Assembly (NCBI RefSeq): GCF_002752655.1
Contig: NZ_CP023737.1
Location: 124,001 to 188,000, forward strand
Source: Methylosinus trichosporium OB3b
Lineage (GTDB): Bacteria > Pseudomonadota > Alphaproteobacteria > Rhizobiales > Beijerinckiaceae
DNA length: 64,000 nucleotides
Reading direction: 5' to 3'
Numbering within the stretch: position 1 is the first letter of the stretch; each line of letters begins with the position of its first letter. The notes beneath the pieces were generated by a model. The model was given only the letters and a program-made list of their open reading frames with translations, searched no databases and was not told where the DNA came from. Shown piece after piece: positions 51,640-60,199 of this stretch. The position numbers and the translations under genes are program-made.

Positions 51640-53490
51640 CTACGCCTCGTCGGCGAGCTTCAGCCATTGCTCCTCGGCGCCGGCCAGAGCGTCGGCGAGC
51701 TCGGCGCGCTGCTGCGAGAGCCGGCTCGTCTCTTGCGGATTGCGTGAATAGGCCTGCGGATCGGCGAGGGCGGCGTCGACGCGCGCCAATAGCTCGCCTA
51801 GCTTCTGCATGCGCTCCTCGGCGGCGGCGAGCTTGCGGCGCGCCTGGCCCGCGTCCTTGCGCGGCGTTTTCGCGCGCTTCTCCGGCGCCTCCTCCTGCGT
51901 CTCGCGCTCCTTGCGGGCGTCGGCGCCGGCGCGGCCGAGCACCATGCGCGCATAATCGTCCATGTCGCCGTCGAAGGCGCGCACCGTTCCCCCGTCGACG
52001 AGCCACAGACGATCGGCGCAGGCCTGCAGCAGATAGCGGTCGTGCGAGACCAGCACGATCGCCCCCTCATGCATGTTGATCGCCTCGATCAGCGCGGCTC
52101 TGCTGTCGATGTCGAGATGGTTGGTCGGCTCGTCGAGAATGAGCAGATGCGGCCCGTGGAAGGAGGCGACGCCGAGCAGCAGCCGGGCCTTCTCGCCGCC
52201 GGAGAGATGCGCGACCTTGGTGTCGGCGCGTGCGCCGGAAAAGCCGGTCCGCGCCGCTCGCGCGCGAATCCGCGCCTCGGGCGCGTCCGGCATCAAGGCG
52301 GCGAAGACGGAATAGGGCGTGTCGTTGTCGTTCAGATCGTCGATCTGATGCTGGGCGAAGAAGCCGGCTTCGAGCTTGGGCGCGCGCACCATCTGGCCGC
52401 CCTTGGCCTCGAGCCGGCCGGCGAGCAGCTTGGCGAAAGTGGATTTGCCATTGCCGTTGGATCCGAGCAGGCCGATGCGGTCGTCATTGGAGAGGCTGAG
52501 CGAGAGTCGCGACAGCACGATGCGTTCGCCATAGCCGACCGAGACCTTGTCGAGCGCGATGATCGGCGGCGATAGCGGCTTTTCGGGCGAGGGCAGATGG
52601 ATCGGCAGAACCTCGTCGTCGACGACGGCCGTGACCGGCTCCAGCCTGGAGAGCATCTTGAGCCGCGACTGCGCCTGCCGCGCCTTGGTGGCCTTGGCGC
52701 GGAAGCGGTCGACGAAGGCCTGCAGCTCGCGGCGGCGCTCCTCCTGCTTCTTGCCAGCCTTGGCGGCGAGCGCCTGCGCCTCCAGCCGCTGCTTCTCGAA
52801 CGAGCTGTAATTGCCCTTGTAGAGCGTGAGCTTGCCGCGCTCGAGATGCAGAATATGCGTGGCCACGTCGTCGAGCAGATCGCGATCGTGGCTGATGACG
52901 ACGACGCTCGCCGGATAGCGCGCGAGATAGTCGACGAGCCAGAGCGTGCCCTCGAGGTCGAGATAATTGGTCGGCTCGTCGAGGAGCAACAGCTCCGGCC
53001 GTGAGAACAACACCGCCGCGAGGGCGACGCGCATGCGCCAGCCGCCCGAGAATTCCGAGAGCGGGCGCTGCTGCGCCTCGGCGTCGAAGCCGAGGCCGGC
53101 GAGGATCGCGCCCGCCCGCGCCGGCGCCGCATGGGCCTCGATATCGACGAGCCGCGTATGGATCTCGGCGATCTCGTGCGGATCGGTCGCGACCGCCTCG
53201 CGGGCGATGAGCTCGGCCCGCTCCACATCCGCTGCGAGGACGAAATCGACGAGCGCAGTCGGACCGCCGGGCGCCTCCTGCTCGACTCGCCCGAGCTTGA
53301 TCCGCGCCGGCAGCGAGATTTTTCCGCTCTCGGGCGCGATGTCGCCGCTGATGAGTCGGAACAACGTGGTCTTGCCGGCGCCGTTGCGGCCGACGAAGCC
53401 CGCGCGCGAGCGGGGCGGCAGGAAGACGCCGGCTTGGTCGAACAAGATCCGGTCGCCGAGCCGGTAGGTGAGATCGTCGATCGAGAGCAT
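51640..53490 (-). CDS. ABC-F family ATP-binding protein
   Basis: The product is 616 residues from the ATG at 53490. It has two ABC cassettes with no membrane domain. Cassette 1 has Walker A GRNGAGKTT, signature LSEFSGGWRMR and Walker B LLLLDEPTNYLD. Cassette 2 has GSNGNGKST, LSGGEKARL and LLILDEPTNHLD. The linker between them (LEAQALAAKAGKKQEERRRE, with many basic residues) is of the Uup/YheS type. The C-terminal 90 residues are a charged coiled coil. ABC-F proteins act on the ribosome; the exact member cannot be told from the sequence alone. Confidence 0.9.
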   Translation of the reverse strand: MLSIDDLTYRLGDRILFDQAGVFLPPRSRAGFVGRNGAGKTTLFRLISGDIAPESGKISLPARIKLGRVEQEAPGGPTALVDFVLAADVERAELIAREAVATDPHEIAEIHTRLVDIEAHAAPARAGAILAGLGFDAEAQQRPLSEFSGGWRMRVALAAVLFSRPELLLLDEPTNYLDLEGTLWLVDYLARYPASVVVISHDRDLLDDVATHILHLERGKLTLYKGNYSSFEKQRLEAQALAAKAGKKQEERRRELQAFVDRFRAKATKARQAQSRLKMLSRLEPVTAVVDDEVLPIHLPSPEKPLSPPIIALDKVSVGYGERIVLSRLSLSLSNDDRIGLLGSNGNGKSTFAKLLAGRLEAKGGQMVRAPKLEAGFFAQHQIDDLNDNDTPYSVFAALMPDAPEARIRARAARTGFSGARADTKVAHLSGGEKARLLLGVASFHGPHLLILDEPTNHLDIDSRAALIEAINMHEGAIVLVSHDRYLLQACADRLWLVDGGTVRAFDGDMDDYARMVLGRAGADARKERETQEEAPEKRAKTPRKDAGQARRKLAAAEERMQKLGELLARVDAALADPQAYSRNPQETSRLSQQRAELADALAGAEEQWLKLADEA

Positions 53491-53584
53491 GCGGTCCCGT
53501 GTAGGCATTTCGCCGCGCCGGCGCAATCGCCGCCGAGCGGCGCGAGCCGAACCGCTACCGGTCGCCGAGCAAATTATGGGCCTC

Positions 53585-53651
53585 GGAGCGAAGCAATCCT
53601 TCAGCCGTGGGGCGGCTCTGTTGCTTCGTCGCTTCGTTCCTCGCGATGACG
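53585..53651. repeat. degenerate copy of the dispersed inverted repeat
   Basis: GAGCGAAGCAATCC (53585-53598) and TTGCTTCGTCGCTTCG (53621-53636) are partial inverted arms, followed by TTCCTCGCGATGACG. This matches pieces of the repeat at 5995-6089. It lies downstream of zapE (minus), in the 189-base gap before the ABC-F start. Confidence 0.6.
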
Positions 53652-53679
53652 GGCGCCCTCTTTCGATGACGCAATTGGA

Positions 53680-54810
53680 CTAAACCGGGCTGATCGACGT
53701 CTGCGGCGCGCGCTCTTCGAGATAGGCGGCCGAGCGCATCTCGACGAGGCGCGAGGCGGTGCGGGCGAATTCCTGCGCTTCGTGCCCTGTCGGCGCGGCG
53801 TAGAGCGCCGCCGCGTCGGTTTCGGCCGAGACGATGAGCCGCGTCTTCTTCTCGTAGAGAATGTCGACGAGCGTGATGAAGCGCTTCGCCTCGTTGCGCC
53901 GCTCGAGCGTCATCGCCGGCGCATTCTCGACGATGATCGTGTCGAAGGATTCGGCGAGCGTGAAATAATCCGCGGCGCCGAGCGGGCGCGCGCAGAGGTC
54001 GGAGAAATCGAAGCGGGCGACGCCATTCGCCGCGACAGGAATGTCGAGGTCGCGGGCGCCGACGCGCAGCCGCATCGGCGCGCCGCGCGCGCCGCCGGAG
54101 AGCTCTGCGAACAACGCATCGATCGTCGCGCGCGCGGAATCGTCCGCCGGGGTGAAATAGACCTCCGCCAGCGCCGGCTTCTCCAGCCGGAAGTCGGCGC
54201 GCGCATCGAGCCGCAAGATGTCGAGCCGGGCTTCGATCAGCGCGATGAAGGGCAGGAACAGATCGCGATTGCGTCCGCCTTCATAGAGACGGCGCGGCTC
54301 GACATTCGAGGTCGCCACCATGATGACGCCCTGCGTCAGCAGCGCGGTGAAGAGCCGCGAGAGAATGGTCGCGTCGGCGATGTCGGTCACGGCGAATTCG
54401 TCGAAGCACAGGACGCGCGCCTCCTGCGCGATGTCGCGGGCGACGCGCGTCAGCGGATCGCTGTCGCTGGCGCGGCGCGCGCGCAGCAGGCGGGCGTGAA
54501 CCTCCGCCATGAAAGCGTGGAAATGGACGCGGCGCTTGCGCTCGACGGCGACCGCATCGAAGAAGAGGTCCATCAGCGTCGTCTTGCCGCGGCCGACGAG
54601 CCCGTGAATATAGAGGCCGCGCGGCGCCTCGCGCGAGCCGCCGGGCAGCAGAGCGCGCAGCCGCGCGCCGACGCCTGCCGGCTTCGGCTCCGACAGCCGC
54701 AGCGCCAGCGCTTCGAGCCGGGCGAGCGCTTCGAGCTGGGCCGGATCGCGCTCGAGCGCGCCGCCGGCGACCAGAGCCTCATAGCGGGCGAGGAGGGGGC
54801 GCCGCGTCAT
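53680..54810 (-). CDS. zapE: cell division protein ZapE (AFG1-like ATPase)
   Basis: The protein is 376 residues. Walker A is GLVGRGKTTLMDLFFDAV; RRVHFHAFMAEVHARLLRAR is the family-specific motif after it. Walker B and sensor regions are ARVLCFDEFAVTDIADATIL and GVIMVATSNVEPRRLYEGG. ZapE is a Z-ring-associated ATPase that also helps degrade inner-membrane proteins in mitochondria as AFG1. Confidence 0.92.
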   Translation of the reverse strand: MTRRPLLARYEALVAGGALERDPAQLEALARLEALALRLSEPKPAGVGARLRALLPGGSREAPRGLYIHGLVGRGKTTLMDLFFDAVAVERKRRVHFHAFMAEVHARLLRARRASDSDPLTRVARDIAQEARVLCFDEFAVTDIADATILSRLFTALLTQGVIMVATSNVEPRRLYEGGRNRDLFLPFIALIEARLDILRLDARADFRLEKPALAEVYFTPADDSARATIDALFAELSGGARGAPMRLRVGARDLDIPVAANGVARFDFSDLCARPLGAADYFTLAESFDTIIVENAPAMTLERRNEAKRFITLVDILYEKKTRLIVSAETDAAALYAAPTGHEAQEFARTASRLVEMRSAAYLEERAPQTSISPV

Positions 54811-54835
54811 CCGGGCGGGCGCCGATCGGCGGCGG

Positions 54836-55333
54836 TCACAGCCGGCGCATCCGGCCGCTCGCCGTCGCGAGCGCGCCAGCGCGCAATTCGCAGCAGAGCA
54901 GGCGCTCGGGATCGACGGGGCCGGGCATCATGATCTGGCCGCGCGGCACGCGGGCGAAGCCGAGGCGGGCGTAATAATCGAGATCGCCGACGAGCAGTAC
55001 GAGCCCATGCCCGGCCTCCCGCGCCGCATCGAGCGATTTCTTCACCAGCGCCTCGCCGAGCCCTTGCGAGCGGAAGGCCGGCTCGACCGTCAGCGGCCCG
55101 AGCAGCAGGGCAGGGGCGCTGTCGATCAAAATCTCGGTCATGCGATTGGCGCCGACCAGCAGCGTGCCGACATGGGCGACGAAGGAGAGAGCGAGATCGG
55201 GCGGGGAGCCCTCGCGCAGACGATAGGCGGTGCGCGCATAGCGTCCCGGCCCGAAGGCCCGCTCCTCGAGCTTTTCGATGGCGGGCGCGTCGGCCGGCGT
55301 CTGCGGCGAGAAGCGGATGACGAGATCGATCAT
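54836..55333 (-). CDS. GNAT family N-acetyltransferase
   Basis: The product is 165 residues from the ATG at 55333. GNAT motifs are LSFVAHVGTLLVGANRMTEI and LLLGPLTVEPAFRSQGLGEA, with LVKKSLDAAREAGHGLVLLV, then DLDYYARLGFARVPRGQIMM. The last part matches the YhbS branch. It ends 25 bases before zapE and may be co-transcribed with it. The substrate is unknown. Confidence 0.87.
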   Translation of the reverse strand: MIDLVIRFSPQTPADAPAIEKLEERAFGPGRYARTAYRLREGSPPDLALSFVAHVGTLLVGANRMTEILIDSAPALLLGPLTVEPAFRSQGLGEALVKKSLDAAREAGHGLVLLVGDLDYYARLGFARVPRGQIMMPGPVDPERLLCCELRAGALATASGRMRRL

Positions 55334-55408
55334 GACGATGCGCGCATAACATGCGCCGTGGCGCTCCGGAAAGAGCGCGGCTGGCCCCTCTCTTGCTGAT
55401 CCGCGGAA

Positions 55409-55966
55409 ATGAACGAATTCACGATCAGACCCGCGACCTGCGCCGACGCCGAGACCATCGCCGCTCTGCATGTGGCGACCTGGGCGGAAGCGTACGCAGC
55501 TCTGGCGCCGCCCGAGGTTCTCGCCCCCTACACGCTCGAGGCGCGCTGCGCGCAATGGCGGGAGACGCTCGCCGAGGCGCCGGCGGCGACGAGCGTGTTC
55601 CTCGCGCTCCGAGAAGAGGATGGCGCGCCGCTCGGCTTTTGCGCCAGCGGCGCGCAGCAGAGCGCGATTCTCGCCGAGCGTGGCTACGCCGGCCAGTTTC
55701 AGGCGATCTATCTGTTGAAGGAAGCGCATCGGAGCGGTCTCGGGCGCAGGCTGATGCGGCTCATGGCCGAGGATTTGCGCGCCCGCGGGATCGAATGGGG
55801 GAGCCTCTGGGTGCTGCGCCATAATTTTTCGGCGCGGCGCTTCTATGAGAAGCTCGGCGGCCGCAAGATCGCCGTCGAGGGCCTCTGGCATGGCGTGCCG
55901 GAGGTCGCCTATGGCTGGCGCAATCTCAGCCTGCTGATCGATCCGCCGCCGGCGAAGCCATGGTGA
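55409..55966 (+). CDS. GNAT family N-acetyltransferase (tandem copy 1)
   Basis: The product is 185 residues. Motif A is AIYLLKEAHRSGLGRRLMRL; the C-terminal strand motif is NFSARRFYEKLGGRKIAVEG. The neighbouring gene encodes a similar protein (both have ATWAEAYAAL/ACWRETYAGL and VAYGWRNLS/LAYGWRDLA), so they arose by tandem duplication. Its stop overlaps the next ATG by seven bases. Confidence 0.88.
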   Translation: MNEFTIRPATCADAETIAALHVATWAEAYAALAPPEVLAPYTLEARCAQWRETLAEAPAATSVFLALREEDGAPLGFCASGAQQSAILAERGYAGQFQAIYLLKEAHRSGLGRRLMRLMAEDLRARGIEWGSLWVLRHNFSARRFYEKLGGRKIAVEGLWHGVPEVAYGWRNLSLLIDPPPAKPW

Positions 55967-56481
55967 TCCGCGCCGCCGGGCCCACGGACGCCGAGACCGT
56001 CGCCGCGCTCAACCTCGCCTGCTGGCGCGAGACCTATGCCGGGCTCGTTCCCGAGGAGACGATGGCGGAGATGACGCTGGAGGAACGTCTCGACCATTGG
56101 CGCGGCGCTTTCGCGGCGGAGCGGACGCATGTGCTGCTCGCTTCCGACGCCGGCGCCGCCGCCGGCTTCGCAGCCTGGCGCGCGCATGAGCTCGCTCTCG
56201 GTGGGCGTCTCGGCCGCGGGGCGGAAATCTCGGCGATCTACCTGCTGCGGACCGCCCAACGCCGCGGCCTCGGGCGCGCGCTGATGCGGGCGATGGCGTT
56301 GGAGATGCGCGAGGCGGGGCTGAAATGGGCGAGCCTCACCGTGCTCGGCGGCAATCTGCCGGCGCGCCGCTTCTATGAAGCGCTGGGCGGTCGCCGCTTC
56401 GGCCGCGAGACCCATTGGCGCGGCGCGCCGCAGCTCGCCTATGGCTGGCGCGATCTGGCGCGGCTCTGCGCTCACCAATAG
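55960..56481 (+). CDS. GNAT family N-acetyltransferase (tandem copy 2)
   Basis: The product is 173 residues. It has the acetyl-CoA motif AIYLLRTAQRRGLGRALMRA and NLPARRFYEALGGRRFGRET. VPEETMAEMTLEERLDHWRG near the N-terminus is typical of a GNAT subgroup acting on small amines. It is co-translated with copy 1. Its 3' end overlaps the Nudix gene on the other strand by ten bases. Confidence 0.88.
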   Translation: MVIRAAGPTDAETVAALNLACWRETYAGLVPEETMAEMTLEERLDHWRGAFAAERTHVLLASDAGAAAGFAAWRAHELALGGRLGRGAEISAIYLLRTAQRRGLGRALMRAMALEMREAGLKWASLTVLGGNLPARRFYEALGGRRFGRETHWRGAPQLAYGWRDLARLCAHQ

Positions 56482-56963
56482 GGCGAGACGGAACCTCCGC
56501 CGAGACATTCGGCGAGCCTGTCGCGTGTCGCGCGCGTCGCCCCTTCGGGCAGCGCATCGAGGGCGAAGAAGCCCGCCTCGGCGATCTCATGGTCGGGCGC
56601 GCGCGGGCCGCTCTGGCGAAAGGCGCGCACGATGAACAGCGCCACATGGTCGCGCCGCGACACGCGCCGGTTGAGATAGACGCCGCGCAGCTCGGCCGGC
56701 CCCTCGATCTCGATATTGCCTTCCTCGGACAATTCGCGCGCCAGCGCCTGCTCCAGCGTCTCGCCGGCCTCGACGCCGCCGCCCGGCAAGTAGTAGCCGG
56801 AGACATAGGTGTGGCGCACCAGCAGCACGCGGTTTTCGGGGTCGACGACGAGCCCGCGCACGCCGAGCGTCAACGGCCGCGCCGCCAGCGCGCCATAAGT
56901 GATGAGCCGGGTCGTCAGCCGGCTCATCATGCCGGCTTCCGGGGCCTTGCGCGTCTCGCTCAT
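56472..56963 (-). CDS. Nudix hydrolase
   Basis: The product is 163 residues. The Nudix box is GGGVEAGETLEQALARELSE followed by EGNIEIEG, with all conserved Glu residues present. LGVRGLVVDPENRVLLVRHT and SGYYLPGG precede it. It hydrolyses a nucleoside diphosphate linked to an unknown moiety. It is monocistronic. Confidence 0.9.
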   Translation of the reverse strand: MSETRKAPEAGMMSRLTTRLITYGALAARPLTLGVRGLVVDPENRVLLVRHTYVSGYYLPGGGVEAGETLEQALARELSEEGNIEIEGPAELRGVYLNRRVSRRDHVALFIVRAFRQSGPRAPDHEIAEAGFFALDALPEGATRATRDRLAECLGGGSVSPYW

Positions 56964-57086
56964 CGTCCCTCGCAGTGGGCTGTCTCTTCTGGTCTTTCGG
57001 CGCCGCTCATTCTACAAGTTCCGAACGACGCGACGCCGGAGCCTGCCTAGACCCGATCCGCCGTCGCCCGCAAGGAGCCTTAACGG

Positions 57087-58058
57087 TTGAAATCTCTCTC
57101 CGAACTCACCGAGCGCGAGATTCTCGCCGTGGCGATCGCCTCGGAGGAGGAGGACGGCCGCATCTATCTGAGCTTCGCCGAGGATCTCGCCGATCGCTAT
57201 CCGGCCTCGGCCAAGGTGTTCGAGGAGATGGCCGAGCAGGAGGCGGGGCACCGCCATGCGCTGCTCGCCCTCTATCAGAAGCGTTTCGGCCCCAATCTTC
57301 CGCCGATCCGTCGCGAGGATGTGAAGGGCTTTCTGCGCCGCCGGCCGATCTGGCTCACGCGCAATCTGCCGCTCGACACTGTCCGCAAGGAAGCGGAAGT
57401 GATGGAATATGAGAGCGCGCATTTCTACCAGAAGGCGGCCGAGCGGGCGAGCGACGTCGGCGTGCGCAAGCTGCTCGGCGATCTCGCCGCGGCCGAGCAA
57501 GGCCATGAATCGCTCGCCGTGCGCCTCGGCGCCACCATTCTGACGCCTGGCGCGCGCAGCGACGAGGATGTCGCCTATCGCCGCTTCTTCATCCTGCAAT
57601 ATGTGCAGCCGGGGCTCGCCGGGCTGATGGACGGCTCGGTCTCGACGCTCGCGCCTCTGTTCGCCGCCGCTTTCGCGACGCAGAACAATTGGGAGACCTT
57701 TCTGGTCGGCCTCGCCGCCTCGATCGGCGCCGGCGTCAGCATGGGCTTCGCCGAGGCGCTGTCGGACGACGGCTCGCTCACCGGGCGCGGCTCGCCGCTT
57801 CTGCGCGGCGGCGTCAGCGGGCTGATGACCGCGCTCGGCGGCCTCGGCCATACGCTGCCCTATCTCGTGCCGGACACGATCCCCGACCATTTCAAGATCG
57901 CCACCAGCATCGCCGCCGCCGTGGTGTTCGTCGAGCTGTGGGCGATCGCCTTCATTCGCGCCCGCTATATGGACACGCCGTTCTTGCAGGCGGTGTTTCA
58001 GATCGTGCTCGGAGGCGCCATCGTGCTCGCCGCCGGGGTGCTGATCGGCGGCGCCTGA
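57087..58058 (+). CDS. mbfA: MbfA-type rubrerythrin-VIT1 fusion (membrane-bound ferritin/iron exporter)
   Basis: The product is 323 residues from a TTG at 57087 with AAGGAG upstream. Residues 1-155 are a ferritin-like diiron domain with Glu/His ligands in IASEEEDGRIYLSFAEDL, EEMAEQEAGHRHAL, VMEYESAHFYQKAAER and AAAEQGHES. Residues 165-323 are a VIT1-like membrane domain (GLMDGSVSTLAPLFAAAFAT and several later hydrophobic segments). In Agrobacterium and Bradyrhizobium MbfA exports iron and is repressed by Irr. I did not find a convincing Irr box in the 123-base upstream gap. Confidence 0.88.
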   Translation: MKSLSELTEREILAVAIASEEEDGRIYLSFAEDLADRYPASAKVFEEMAEQEAGHRHALLALYQKRFGPNLPPIRREDVKGFLRRRPIWLTRNLPLDTVRKEAEVMEYESAHFYQKAAERASDVGVRKLLGDLAAAEQGHESLAVRLGATILTPGARSDEDVAYRRFFILQYVQPGLAGLMDGSVSTLAPLFAAAFATQNNWETFLVGLAASIGAGVSMGFAEALSDDGSLTGRGSPLLRGGVSGLMTALGGLGHTLPYLVPDTIPDHFKIATSIAAAVVFVELWAIAFIRARYMDTPFLQAVFQIVLGGAIVLAAGVLIGGA

Positions 58059-58068
58059 GGAAACGCCC

Positions 58069-58950
58069 ATGGCCTTCGTCCTCGCTCATCTCTCGGACGC
58101 TCACATCGGCCCGATCCCGCAGCCGAGCCTGCGCGAATTGGCCGGCAAGCGCATGACCGGCTACGCCAACTGGCTGAGCAAGCGCGCGCAGTTCCACGAT
58201 ATGGACGTGCTGGCGCGCATCGTCGCGGATATAGCGGCGCAGCAGCCCGACCATGTCGTGATGACGGGCGATATCGTCAACATCGGCCTCGACGCCGAGA
58301 TCGAGGCGGCGCGCGACTGGCTCATGACGCTCGGCGGGCCGGAGCAGGTGAGCTTCACCCCCGGCAATCACGACGCCTATGTGCGCGCCGCGGTCGCGCG
58401 CGTCGCCGAAACATTCGCGCCCTGGACCAGCTCGGAGGCGGGTGCGGGCTTTCCCTATCTGCGCCGTCGCGGCGGGATTGCGCTCATCGGGCTCGATTCG
58501 GCCGTTCCGACCGCGCCCTTCGTCGCCTCGGGCCGCCTCGGCTCGGCGCAGCTCGGGCGGCTCGGCGCGCTGCTCGAGCAGACTCGGGAGGAGGGGCTCG
58601 CGCGGGTGGTGCTGCTGCATCATCCGCCGCATCAGGGCGGCGCCAAGCCGTTGCGCGGGCTCGACGACGCCGGCGCCTTCGAGGCGACGATCGCCCGCCA
58701 TGGCGCCGAGCTGGTGCTGCACGGACATAATCACGCGATCAGCGTGCATCGCCTGCCCGGCCGCGACGGCTCGACGCCGGTGGTCGGAACCGCCTCCGCC
58801 TCGGCCAAGCCGGGCGCGCATTACCGGGCCGCGGCCTATAATCTCTATTCGATCGAGCGCGGAGAGCGGGGTGTCGTCGTCACCGGCCGTTCGCGCGGGG
58901 TGGACGAGGGCTGCGAGACGGTGGGCGATCTCGGGCCGCTGGAACTGTAG
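58069..58950 (+). CDS. calcineurin-like metallophosphoesterase (CpdA-like)
   Basis: The product is 293 residues. The five metal-binding blocks are all visible: LAHLSDAHIGPI, VVMTGDIVNIG, FTPGNHDAYVR, VVLLHHPPHQGG and LVLHGHNHAISVH. It follows mbfA by ten bases with GAGGAAA between, so the two form an operon. The substrate is unknown; CpdA-type enzymes cleave cyclic nucleotides or phosphodiesters. Confidence 0.9.
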   Translation: MAFVLAHLSDAHIGPIPQPSLRELAGKRMTGYANWLSKRAQFHDMDVLARIVADIAAQQPDHVVMTGDIVNIGLDAEIEAARDWLMTLGGPEQVSFTPGNHDAYVRAAVARVAETFAPWTSSEAGAGFPYLRRRGGIALIGLDSAVPTAPFVASGRLGSAQLGRLGALLEQTREEGLARVVLLHHPPHQGGAKPLRGLDDAGAFEATIARHGAELVLHGHNHAISVHRLPGRDGSTPVVGTASASAKPGAHYRAAAYNLYSIERGERGVVVTGRSRGVDEGCETVGDLGPLEL

Positions 58951-58973
58951 CAGAATCGCTCTGTCGGCTCGGG

Positions 58974-59143
58974 CCCTCATCCGACCCGGCTGCGCCGGGC
59001 CATCTTCTCCCGCGAGCGGGAGAAGGGAACGCCTTGTTTTGAGAGGCGTCGTCAGCGTCTAAAGAAAATCGAGACTCTTGACGCGCGCTCCTTCTCCCGC
59101 AGGGCGGGAGAAGGTGGCCCGGCGAAGCCGGGTCGGATGAGGG
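58974..59143. repeat. 170-bp inverted repeat with nested hairpins
   Basis: The left arm (58974-59026) begins CCCTCATCCGACCCGGC and the right arm (59090-59143) is its inverse with a few mismatches, ending CGGGTCGGATGAGGG. Each arm holds two smaller hairpins (CCCGGCTGCGCCGGG and CTTCTCCCGCGAGCGGGAG types). It lies between convergent genes. Arms with CTTCTCCCGC...GCGGGAGAAG are a known kind of dispersed repeat in alphaproteobacterial genomes. Confidence 0.8.
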
Positions 59144-59164
59144 CGGAGCCGAAATCGCCCGTTC

Positions 59165-59896
59165 TCAGCGCAACCAATGCGCCGTGAGCAGCCAAGCCAG
59201 GCCGAAGAAGGCCGCTGCGCCGGCGCCCTGCGCGAGAAACAGAGCCACCCTATAGGCCGATTCGCGCGCACCGGCGGCGCGCCGCGGCAGAGCCGGGCGC
59301 GGGGCGCGCGTTTCGGTCGCGAAGGCGCGGGCGCCGCCGCTTCCGGCGAAATCGAAGGCCAGCGCCCGCTCGCGCTCCACCAGACGGTGGGCGATATATT
59401 CGGTCACGGCGTCGACCAGCGTCGCGACGCTCTCGCTCTCGCCGATGGTGACGCGGCCGTGGCGCGTGTCCTGGAGAAAGCGGTAGCTGCGGCGGTCGCG
59501 CCCCATCTCGATGAAGCCGACATGGTCGATGAAGAGGCGCGGGCGCTCGCCATGGGTGAGGCCGACGTCGAAGAGATCGCAATCCTTCGGCACTTGCGCG
59601 AGCACCGGGGCGAGATGGTCGCGCAAGATCTCCAGCCGGGCGACCTCGGCTTCGCGCAGATCGGCGAGCACGTCGGAGCGCTCCGCATTGGCGAGACGCG
59701 CGCGCCGCAGCGCGCTGGTGAGATTGGCGACGCGCGCCTCCTTATTGTCCGCCGTGGGCTCGGCGCGCGCGGCGGCGGGGCGTGCGCGCGGAACGCGCCG
59801 CTCGGCGAGCGCCGCCGCAGCGGAGTCGCCTATCGCGGCTCGCCGGCCGCGCGGTTCGGATTCGTCTAGCTCGCTCATTCGCACCGAGGGCTGCAT
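59165..59896 (-). CDS. conserved C-terminally anchored protein of unknown function
   Basis: I do not recognise a named family, but the pattern occurs in Hyphomicrobiales. The 243 residues start with a Pro/Arg/Ala-rich region and a helix (LREAEVARLEILRDHLAPVL). A core follows (LFDVGLTHGERPRLFIDHVG, then SYRFLQDTRHGRVTIGESES), then VTEYIAHRLVERERALAFDF. A single membrane segment near 220-240 (GAGAAAFFGLAWLLTAHWL) ends the protein. The start could also be the ATG at 59878. It is probably cytoplasmic and tail-anchored. Confidence 0.7.
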   Translation of the reverse strand: MQPSVRMSELDESEPRGRRAAIGDSAAAALAERRVPRARPAAARAEPTADNKEARVANLTSALRRARLANAERSDVLADLREAEVARLEILRDHLAPVLAQVPKDCDLFDVGLTHGERPRLFIDHVGFIEMGRDRRSYRFLQDTRHGRVTIGESESVATLVDAVTEYIAHRLVERERALAFDFAGSGGARAFATETRAPRPALPRRAAGARESAYRVALFLAQGAGAAAFFGLAWLLTAHWLR

Positions 59897-60199
59897 GGCG
59901 CATCCTGGACATTATAGCCTGTCGCGCGCGGCTGGCGACCGGAAAGCGGCGCCGCAGGACAAGAGGCGCAAAAGCGCGGGCAGGGCGCAGGATCGCCAGT
60001 GATTTTAGCGTTTCTTCATCGAGATAGCGGAGAAAACAAGGCGAAAGCGCGCGCCCTCGCTCGGTAGAATTGCGCATTGCGCCGCCGACGCCCGCGCCCG
60101 GCGGGGAGAGTCGACTTTTGCCGCTTCATCCGGCAAGTCTTCGCAGCAAAGCCGCGCCGTGATTCCGCCGCGGCGAGAGTGTGAGCTGGAGATGTCTCG
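59897..60199. other. 303-bp intergenic region between divergent genes
   Basis: The only frame worth mentioning is a 35-codon plus-strand ORF from 59895 to 60002, basic and without a ribosome-binding site; I do not call it. The gap must hold promoters for the minus-strand anchored protein and for the large plus-strand gene, but I could not assign -10/-35 boxes. No RNA gene or repeat was recognised. Confidence 0.4.

Noticed and set aside
56964..57086. Possible Irr/ICE box upstream of mbfA
   Set aside because: CATTCTACAAGTTCCGAAC has a weak inverted character but does not match the TTTAGAA-type half sites well enough.
59895..60002. 35-codon plus-strand ORF in the gap before the large gene
   Set aside because: Basic, short, no ribosome-binding site and overlapping the start of a divergent gene; chance is the likelier explanation.
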